Source of the DNA: Bacteroidia bacterium
GTDB lineage: Bacteria; Bacteroidota; Bacteroidia; SpSt-205
Length of the DNA stretch: 52,176 nt
Direction of reading: 5' to 3'
Assembly: GCA_026413325.1 (NCBI GenBank)
Contig: JANZYW010000008.1
Location: forward strand, 1-52,176
A model generated the notes under the pieces. It was given only the letters and a program-made list of their open reading frames with translations, was not told where the DNA came from and did no database searches. Each line of letters begins with the position of its first letter. Position 1 is the stretch's first letter. Both the position numbers and the translations under genes were made by a program. This document shows, piece after piece, positions 45,859 through 52,176 of the stretch.

Positions 45859-46446
45859 ATGGAACCCGACAAAGAATCCTTGTCCATAGAAGTTTCCACT
45901 TCTCCCTCCGATGTATCCTTGGAGGGAGAAGCAAGCCCATCTGCTCAACAAGAAAGCTCTTCAGCAGATGGACCCGCAACTTCTCCTTGGGAAGAAGAGC
46001 TAAAAAGATTACAAAAGGAAGTGGAACTCTGGAAAGACAGAGCCCTTCGCGCCGCCGCAGATTTGGAAAATTACCGAAGGCGAGTCCAAAGAGATCTTTC
46101 TCAACAGATTCTCCAAACCCAGGCTGACATCCTCAAGAGCTTGCTTCCCCTCTTAGACAACTTAGAGCGAGGTCTGCAAGTATCTCGAGAAGCTCCTGAC
46201 ATTGAGAAGCTTCGCGAAGGGTTGGAACTTATGCGGAGGCAGTTCTTCCACACCCTTCAACGACTGGAGGTAGAGCGCATCGAGCCAGCGGTAGGAGGGC
46301 TTCCCAATCCCGAAGATCACGAAATCTTGTCGACGGTGCCTGCTTCACCCGAGGCCCAACCTCACACCATAGTCGAAGTAGTAGAAGCGGGCTATCGATT
46401 CCGAGGCCATCTTCTCCGACCAGCTCGAGTCATCGTCACTGAATGA
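45859..46446 (+). CDS. grpE: Nucleotide exchange factor GrpE
   Basis: [24 protein letters not shown]...[12 protein letters not shown]...[27 protein letters not shown]. Confidence 0.96.
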   Translation: MEPDKESLSIEVSTSPSDVSLEGEASPSAQQESSSADGPATSPWEEELKRLQKEVELWKDRALRAAADLENYRRRVQRDLSQQILQTQADILKSLLPLLDNLERGLQVSREAPDIEKLREGLELMRRQFFHTLQRLEVERIEPAVGGLPNPEDHEILSTVPASPEAQPHTIVEVVEAGYRFRGHLLRPARVIVTE

Positions 46447-47567
46447 GAAAAAAAGATTACTATGCCGTCCTCGGCGTCAGCCGGGATGCAGACACGGAGA
46501 CGATAAAGAGAAGCTATCGCCGGCTGGCTCTACAATACCACCCCGATAAAAATCCTGGCAATAAGGAAGCAGAAGAACGCTTCAAAGAAATATCTGAGGC
46601 ATACGAAGTACTCAGTGACCCCGACAAAAGAAGACAATATGACCTGTTCGGCAACGTCGGTGGGGCACAAAGTACGGGGAGAGATCCGTTTTCTCAAATG
46701 GTGGAGGAAGTTTTCGAGAGTTTCTTCGGAGGGGGGCGCCAAACTCGACGTCCGACTGCCATCGCAGGGGAGGATATACGGATTACCATAGAACTCAACT
46801 TAGAGGAAATCGCCAGAGGGACTTCGCGAGAAGTAGAATATCTACGTCAGGAGACTTGTGAAAGATGTGAAGGAACAGGAAGTGCAGATGGAATGCGCCC
46901 TCGAACCTGTTCAAAATGCGGAGGAAGTGGCCAGGTAGCGTATCGAGTGGGTGGAGGATTCTTTCAGCAGATTGTCTATCAAGAATGCCCGGAATGTCGT
47001 GGAATGGGCTTTGAGATACTTCATCCTTGCGTAGCTTGTCGGGGCACGGGTGTCCTTCCCAAAAAACACATCCGCACCGTGGAAATCCCCCCAGGTTCGA
47101 TGGGAGGAATGACCCTTTCGCTTCGTGGGGCAGGACATCAGGGCCCCTGGGGCGGCCCCCCTGGTGATCTTCTCTTGGAGATTATCGAAAAAAGCCATCC
47201 TGTGTTCCTTCGGGAAGGAGAAAACCTTATTTACGAAGCATGGGTCTCTTATCCCGATTTAGTGTTGGGAAGTACCTTAGAGGTACCTACCCTCACGGGC
47301 GAAAGCCTATCTATCCGTATTGAACCTGGTACTCCTTCTGGAGAAGTCTATCGCATCCCAGGAAAAGGCCTTCCCCGATATGGGAGTCGGAAGAAGGGGG
47401 ACTTGCTGATACAGGTCCATGTATGGGTTCCTCGCAAACTGGACAAATCTGAAAAAGAACTCCTCGAAGAGATACGAAAACACAAGGCTTTCTCCCCCAC
47501 TGCCAAACGGCCAGAAAAAGGATTCTTTCATCGACTCAAAGAATTCTTTCTCGGTCAGACTCGTTGA
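46443..47567 (+). CDS. dnaJ: Molecular chaperone DnaJ
   Basis: J domain [37 protein letters not shown]; four CxxCxGxG repeats; ATGA overlap with grpE. Confidence 0.98.
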   Translation: MRKKDYYAVLGVSRDADTETIKRSYRRLALQYHPDKNPGNKEAEERFKEISEAYEVLSDPDKRRQYDLFGNVGGAQSTGRDPFSQMVEEVFESFFGGGRQTRRPTAIAGEDIRITIELNLEEIARGTSREVEYLRQETCERCEGTGSADGMRPRTCSKCGGSGQVAYRVGGGFFQQIVYQECPECRGMGFEILHPCVACRGTGVLPKKHIRTVEIPPGSMGGMTLSLRGAGHQGPWGGPPGDLLLEIIEKSHPVFLREGENLIYEAWVSYPDLVLGSTLEVPTLTGESLSIRIEPGTPSGEVYRIPGKGLPRYGSRKKGDLLIQVHVWVPRKLDKSEKELLEEIRKHKAFSPTAKRPEKGFFHRLKEFFLGQTR

Positions 47568-47609
47568 TGGATTTAGGAAAAGTCTCTGAAATAGCATTAC
47601 TTTGTTATT

Positions 47610-48284
47610 GTGCGCTGGGTTGTTTTCAGCTGGGGCCTATTAGAGCTCCTAAGCTGTAGAAGAGAAATACCCCTGCCTCGTCCTGAGGAGGGCAGCTCTT
47701 TATTTCCGCTCCAAACAGGTTACACATGGGTCTATGAGGTAAGAGAAACCACCTACACAACCTCTGGACCCGTTCCTGCGAGGTATTTTCTCCGCATGCG
47801 CATCGATACTCCTACCACAGATGCATATAGACGTCCGTGCTTCTATGTCCTCTGGGACACATGTAGCTTGAGTGACAGTGGGAACTGGGGGTTTTACCGA
47901 GCGGGCCTGGCCTATCGAGATACTTCTCAAGCCGAACTGTGGGAAAACAATAAGCGACTGCTTATGCTTCGCTTCCCTATCTCTCCCGCCCTGCAGTGGA
48001 ACCGATACGAATACACCAATCTCCCCCCAGAAAATTGCCGGTATTTAGTCTTAGATACAACCTATACGATAGAAGCGAAAACATTCCCTCACAGTGCGTT
48101 TGTTTTGAGAAGGTGTGACACGCTGAGTCTGCTACGTAGAGCTTTCTTTTATGAAGTATACTGTCGGGGGGTTGGTTTAGTCCATTTGAAAGAAAGACTG
48201 GATGCTTTCGATCTCGGAGCCGATGGTTCGATTACTCGCAATACGGACACTTACTATCGGGAGTATCTTCTGCGCTCTCCTTAG
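47610..48284 (+). CDS. Hypothetical lipoprotein
   Basis: MRWVVFSWGLLELLSCRRE lipobox; GTG start. Confidence 0.75.
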   Translation: MRWVVFSWGLLELLSCRREIPLPRPEEGSSLFPLQTGYTWVYEVRETTYTTSGPVPARYFLRMRIDTPTTDAYRRPCFYVLWDTCSLSDSGNWGFYRAGLAYRDTSQAELWENNKRLLMLRFPISPALQWNRYEYTNLPPENCRYLVLDTTYTIEAKTFPHSAFVLRRCDTLSLLRRAFFYEVYCRGVGLVHLKERLDAFDLGADGSITRNTDTYYREYLLRSP

Positions 48285-48747
48285 GGCCCAGGATACAGTT
48301 GGGGTGTATTTTTCGAGCAGAGGGTTCACATTTGAACCCATCTACCGAAAAACGGTTCTTAGCTCTCCCCCTGAAAATCTGGCAGGAAAAGCTGCTTACC
48401 TTCTCCAGCTTAGCGATAGCTTAGTTTCTCTCCTGGAGACTCGAGGCATAAAAGGAGTGAACCTTCACCGCCATCCTGAGTGGGCTGAATACCTGGAAGA
48501 TCCGCAGAGGCTACCGTCTACTTGGAAAGGTATTTTGTATATCCAAACGCTTCATCTGGGGGCGACAGAAGACAAAGCAGTGTATGCAGAAAGCAACAAA
48601 ATACGTACTGAGCGTACCTACAGTCTGTACTTTGAAGCAGAGGGAAGGTTCCGCAACCAGACCCTACGATGGAGAAAGCTCCTTCCCCCTGACGGCTGGA
48701 AGCAAGTACTTCTCACCTCGGTTCTCGAGACGATGCTTTCTCAATAA
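48223..48747 (+). CDS. Hypothetical secreted protein
   Basis: MVRLLAIRTLTIGSIFCALLRAQ signal peptide; overlaps the upstream gene by about 60 nt. Confidence 0.7.
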   Translation: MVRLLAIRTLTIGSIFCALLRAQDTVGVYFSSRGFTFEPIYRKTVLSSPPENLAGKAAYLLQLSDSLVSLLETRGIKGVNLHRHPEWAEYLEDPQRLPSTWKGILYIQTLHLGATEDKAVYAESNKIRTERTYSLYFEAEGRFRNQTLRWRKLLPPDGWKQVLLTSVLETMLSQ

Positions 48748-48793
48748 AACAAAGCGCACCCCCGCTGTGAACTATTTCGGCTATCTTCGCAAA

Positions 48794-49084
48794 ATGCGAA
48801 AAAGCGTCGCTCTTCCCTTTCTTCTTCTTCTCTGCTTTCTCCATGCTTGTAGTTGGGGTCGTCACCCTCGAAAGCGCAAAAAAGTACGAATGCCCTGCCC
48901 CTGCAGTATATATTCTCCTCACATCGTATATTTGCCTCATGCGAAATCGCCGATGGATGGCTGCAGCACTCCTGGGATTGTTTCTATTCGTTTTTCTCCT
49001 CGAAGCTTGTGCCCCTACCCGCACTTCGAGAGGAGCGAGTTTCTGGCAGCGAAGTGGCTCTTGTCCCGCTACACGCACAGATAA
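48794..49084 (+). CDS. Small putative lipoprotein (96 aa) upstream of sprA
   Basis: MRKSVALPFLLLLCFLHACSWGRHPRKRKKVRMPCPCSIY; lipobox; ATG 4 nt after near -7 TATCTTCG; C-terminal half overlaps the next ORF. Confidence 0.5.
   Translation: MRKSVALPFLLLLCFLHACSWGRHPRKRKKVRMPCPCSIYSPHIVYLPHAKSPMDGCSTPGIVSIRFSPRSLCPYPHFERSEFLAAKWLLSRYTHR
48927..48934 (+). promoter_or_regulatory. -7 element TATATTTG, 4 nt before small lipoprotein start
   Basis: Exact TAnnTTTG. Confidence 0.7.
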
Positions 49085-49100
49085 CCACGTATATTACTAA
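48939..49100 (+). CDS. Very small putative lipoprotein (53 aa) upstream of sprA
   Basis: MRNRRWMAAALLGLFLFVFLLEACAPTRTSRGASFWQRSGSCPATRTDNHVYY; lipobox LLEAC; ATG exactly 4 nt after TATATTTG. Confidence 0.65.
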   Translation: MRNRRWMAAALLGLFLFVFLLEACAPTRTSRGASFWQRSGSCPATRTDNHVYY

Positions 49101-49136
49101 GCATAGCTCCTAACTTAGCGGCAGCTTTTTTATTCC

Positions 49137-52100
49137 GTGCCGCTTATTAGATCGAGGTTACTTTTGGGACAGGTTACGTTGGGGGTCTGTATCCTGTCCA
49201 TCTTACGTGCTCAACCGAGAGACACCACGCGGTATCGGTTTCGAGATTCTCCGGCAGATGCCTCTGCCCGTTCTCCCTTACAGCCACCATGGGTCTTACC
49301 CGAACCAAGTACATATGAGATAATATACGAACTCACTCCCGACGGAAAAGGATATTGGGTCTATGAACGAATAGGAGGGAGAAACGTTCGACCTCCCTCG
49401 TATATCACCCGAGAGGAATACGAAAGGCTCCAGAGAGACCGCTTCCGCCGACAGTACTTAGACCGGAGAAGTCGAGAAGCCCAGCTCAGCGGTGCCGCTG
49501 GTCAGAATAGGCCTTCTTCTGCACCGAGTCAAGGCCTCTCGGGCTTGGTACCCCCTATCAATGTGAATAGTGAGCTCTTCCGAGATATCTTCGGCAGTGG
49601 GAAAGTAGATATCCGCCCTAACATCAACGTCCTCTTAGATTTATCTCTGCGGAGCAACCGAATGCGCAACCCCGCTCTCACGATCCGCCAACAGCGCAAC
49701 ACCAACCTTGCCTTCAACCAGCAAATCCAGATGAATGTCGTGGGCAATATCGGGGAAAAGCTGAAGTTGCGACTCAACTGGGATACCCAGACCAGTTTTA
49801 GCTTCGAGAATCAGTTCAAAATAGAATACCAAGGCTATGAAGACGACATCATCAAAAGCATAGAAGCAGGAAACGTCGGCTTGCCTTTGGGAGGAACCCT
49901 CATCACTGGAGGACAGAACTTATGGGGGATAAAAACACGCATGCAGTTTGGGTCTATATTCGTAACAGCGATCGCATCTCAGCAGCGCAGCAAAAGTCAG
50001 GAAGTCGTAGTCAAATCCGGTGGACAAAGACAAGAAAAAGTAAAAAAAGTTAGCGAATATGATTACAACCGGCATTTTTTTCTTAATCATTACTTCCGCT
50101 CCCTTTATGAGCAGTCTCTTTCTACCCTACCTGTAGTCTCCTCTCCCATCAATATCACTCGGATAGAAGTATGGGTGACAAATCGATCCAATGCTGTCGC
50201 CCAGAACACCCGCAATGCGGTCGGTTTTGTAGACTTGGCGGAGAACGTACCTGCCCGAGGAGGGAGACTATTCAACTCCGGTATCGCTGTGACAGGAGCT
50301 GTGCCAGATAATGGAGCCAATGAAGTATACGCCCGAGCCCTGCGGAACCCTGGGGCCCGCTCCAGAGATTCTGCGGTGTTTTACCTCACCCAAGAAGGGC
50401 TAACTAATGGGCAAGATTTCGAACTGGTAGAAAACATGCGGCGACTCAACGAAAACGAGTACTTCCTACATCGCCAGTTAGGATACATTAGCCTTAATCT
50501 AAGCCTCCAGCCCAACGATGCCGTCTTCGTCGCCTATGAATACACCCTGGCCGGAGACAATACTGTATATCGAGTCGGAGAATTCAGCGTGGACCAACCT
50601 GCAGACCCGCAAAACAGCAACGTCCTTTTCCTCAAAATGCTCAAACCGCAAGCTATCCGTCCTACCCTCAACAACCAACCCTACCCCACATGGGACCTCA
50701 TGATGAAAAACGTGTACCGGCTGGATGCTTTCAATATCCGGCAGGAAGGGTTCGATCTTCAAGTGGTGTATGAAGCTACGGATGGCAGCGGGGATATTTC
50801 CTACTTGCCCTCTGCTGATACACGTGACCGACCGATTATCCAGATCGTGGGCTTAGACCGACTGCGCAACAACATGGAGGCAGGGGCCGATAATACATTT
50901 GACTTCATCCCCCAAGTGACTATCTTCCCCGATAGAGGGGTCCTGGTGTTTCCTGTGTTAGAGCCATTTGGTCGGCACTTAGTTCGACAGTTTGTGACCG
51001 ACCCCGTGAACGACTCCATCAAATATGCCTATGACCCTTTGTACCGTCTCACGCAGGTGGATGCGGTTCAGTACTTCCCTCAGCTCAATCGGTTCAAGCT
51101 CAAGTACAGTTTCGTTTCCTCGACAGGTGCCGAGATAAATCTCAATACCCCTCAGATCCAGCCAGGTAGCATTCGTGTAACGGCAGGAGGAGCCCCCCTC
51201 ACAGAAGGTGTCGACTACCAAGTCGACTACACGATCGGGAAAGTGACGATCCTCAACCAAGGCATCCTCCAATCAGGACAAGAGATTCGGGTCCGGTTCG
51301 AGAGCAACCAGCTTTTTGGCATAGATCAAAAGACTCTTGTGGGAAGCCGGGTAGAATGGCGTCCTTCTCAGCGTTTCCAGCTGGGCCTGACGGGGCTCAG
51401 CTTCTATGAAAGGCCTCTTATCAACAAGGTGATTATTTCCGAAGAACCTGCGGCTAATCTGATGTGGGGCGCTGATGTGAGCCTGCAGGAGCGTTCACGC
51501 TTTCTGAGCGCACTCCTCAACACCCTCCCCTTCTATAGCACAAAGGAGGAGAGCGAAATAACTTTCAAGGGAGAATTTGCTCAGCTCAGGCCCGGTATTC
51601 CCCGACAAGTCATAACGGGAGAAGAAAGGGGTATTGCTTACATAGACGATTTTGAAGGGCTGCGGAATGTATTGGACCTTACCCAGTGGACCTATTGGAA
51701 GCTGGCGTCGGTACCACCTTCGCTCCGTCCGACGGGTGCCGACCCCCGAGTCGCAAACTTTACCCGAGCTGCTCTCTCCTGGTACTTCATAGACCCTGAA
51801 TTTTTCAATCGTCCTTCCAGCTTCGGATTAGATGACCAGAGCCCTACGCTAAACGCCCATTATACCCGCCGGGTAGAGCCAGCCGAGATCTTCCCAAATC
51901 GAACCATTGCGGCTGGCAGCAACATTCTCACCACTTTTGATTTGTATTATCGGCCTCAAGAGAGAGGCCCCTATAACTATAATGCTAATCCCGCTGACCT
52001 CAATCCCGACGGTTCCTTCGCAAACCCTACCCGAAACTGGGCAGGTATGATGCGGAGGGTTATTGGAAATACGGATTTTGAAGCCGCCAACTATGAGTTT

Positions 52101-52176
52101 ATTGAGTTCTGGCTCATGGATCCCTTCTTAGATGATCCGACCGCACCTGGAGGCGACCTCTACTTCAACCTGGGAC
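49137..52176 (+). CDS. sprA: Cell surface / T9SS translocon protein SprA (Sov homologue), 5' part, continues beyond window
   Basis: Manual translation from GTG 49137: MPLIRSRLLLGQVTLGVCILSILRAQ...VPPINVNSELFRDIFGSGKVDIRPNINVLLDLSLRSNRMRNPALTIRQQRNTNLAFNQQIQMNVVGNIGEKLKLRLNWDTQTSFSFENQFKIEYQGYEDDIIKSIEAGNVGLPLGGTLITGGQNLWGIKTRMQFG; no stop to 52176. Confidence 0.95.
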   Translation, partial: MPLIRSRLLLGQVTLGVCILSILRAQPRDTTRYRFRDSPADASARSPLQPPWVLPEPSTYEIIYELTPDGKGYWVYERIGGRNVRPPSYITREEYERLQRDRFRRQYLDRRSREAQLSGAAGQNRPSSAPSQGLSGLVPPINVNSELFRDIFGSGKVDIRPNINVLLDLSLRSNRMRNPALTIRQQRNTNLAFNQQIQMNVVGNIGEKLKLRLNWDTQTSFSFENQFKIEYQGYEDDIIKSIEAGNVGLPLGGTLITGGQNLWGIKTRMQFGSIFVTAIASQQRSKSQEVVVKSGGQRQEKVKKVSEYDYNRHFFLNHYFRSLYEQSLSTLPVVSSPINITRIEVWVTNRSNAVAQNTRNAVGFVDLAENVPARGGRLFNSGIAVTGAVPDNGANEVYARALRNPGARSRDSAVFYLTQEGLTNGQDFELVENMRRLNENEYFLHRQLGYISLNLSLQPNDAVFVAYEYTLAGDNTVYRVGEFSVDQPADPQNSNVLFLKMLKPQAIRPTLNNQPYPTWDLMMKNVYRLDAFNIRQEGFDLQVVYEATDGSGDISYLPSADTRDRPIIQIVGLDRLRNNMEAGADNTFDFIPQVTIFPDRGVLVFPVLEPFGRHLVRQFVTDPVNDSIKYAYDPLYRLTQVDAVQYFPQLNRFKLKYSFVSSTGAEINLNTPQIQPGSIRVTAGGAPLTEGVDYQVDYTIGKVTILNQGILQSGQEIRVRFESNQLFGIDQKTLVGSRVEWRPSQRFQLGLTGLSFYERPLINKVIISEEPAANLMWGADVSLQERSRFLSALLNTLPFYSTKEESEITFKGEFAQLRPGIPRQVITGEERGIAYIDDFEGLRNVLDLTQWTYWKLASVPPSLRPTGADPRVANFTRAALSWYFIDPEFFNRPSSFGLDDQSPTLNAHYTRRVEPAEIFPNRTIAAGSNILTTFDLYYRPQERGPYNYNANPADLNPDGSFANPTRNWAGMMRRVIGNTDFEAANYEFIEFWLMDPFLDDPTAPGGDLYFNLG

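Noticed and set aside
49159-49166. TACTTTTG as the sprA promoter
   Set aside because: It lies inside the predicted signal peptide coding region, 12 nt from the next TTG; a GTG 49137 start gives a better signal peptide. Left unresolved rather than called.
49529-51272. Several minus-strand ORFs over sprA
   Set aside because: Antisense to a continuous, clearly homologous sprA frame.
1-52176. CRISPR arrays, IS elements, phage genes, toxin-antitoxin or defence cassettes
   Set aside because: No direct-repeat arrays, transposase/integrase motifs or defence-type proteins were recognised on reading through; short or divergent examples could be missed without a search.

Overview
The window reads as a compact, mostly housekeeping segment of a Bacteroidota genome. 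It appears to begin at a contig end: bases 1-22 match the 3' end of the Illumina Nextera read-2/mosaic-end adapter. I could support about 46 CDS and one tRNA (tRNA-His, GTG). I saw no convincing mobile element, CRISPR array, rRNA or defence island. Recognisable blocks: SixA / M43 protease / CorA / CoaE / YbbR-like / YajC / DUF1573 / YtxH / RlpA; PaaN-type ALDH | FolC > < Fur; SPFH lipoprotein, DUF2480, tRNA-His; SdaAB; M1 aminopeptidase, Nudix > < NlpC; Pth, M23-LysM, M28, CysS | DusB, MFS, Omp85, RlmD > < ThrS, flippase | methyltransferase, VWA > < lipoprotein, APC permease | Gmk, NadD, PssA; two divergent T9SS cargo-like proteins; PGI/PMI, CDF > < HemS | GAPDH, PGK, thioredoxin-like, GrpE, DnaJ; then small secreted/lipoprotein genes and the 5' part of sprA, which runs off the window and is absent from the ORF track. 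The strongest signal beyond gene content is positional. At least 20 protein starts and the tRNA-His 5' end lie only 3-8 nt downstream of an exact Bacteroidota -7 promoter element (TAnnTTTG). This implies near-leaderless or leaderless transcription, with ATGA stop/start overlaps used inside operons. The element also predicts several GTG starts that differ from the longest-ORF calls. A second item is the DUF2480 start codon, whose A is also the last A of the encoded CCA of tRNA-His. I did not find a clearly new multi-gene system; the candidates below are leads, not demonstrations.
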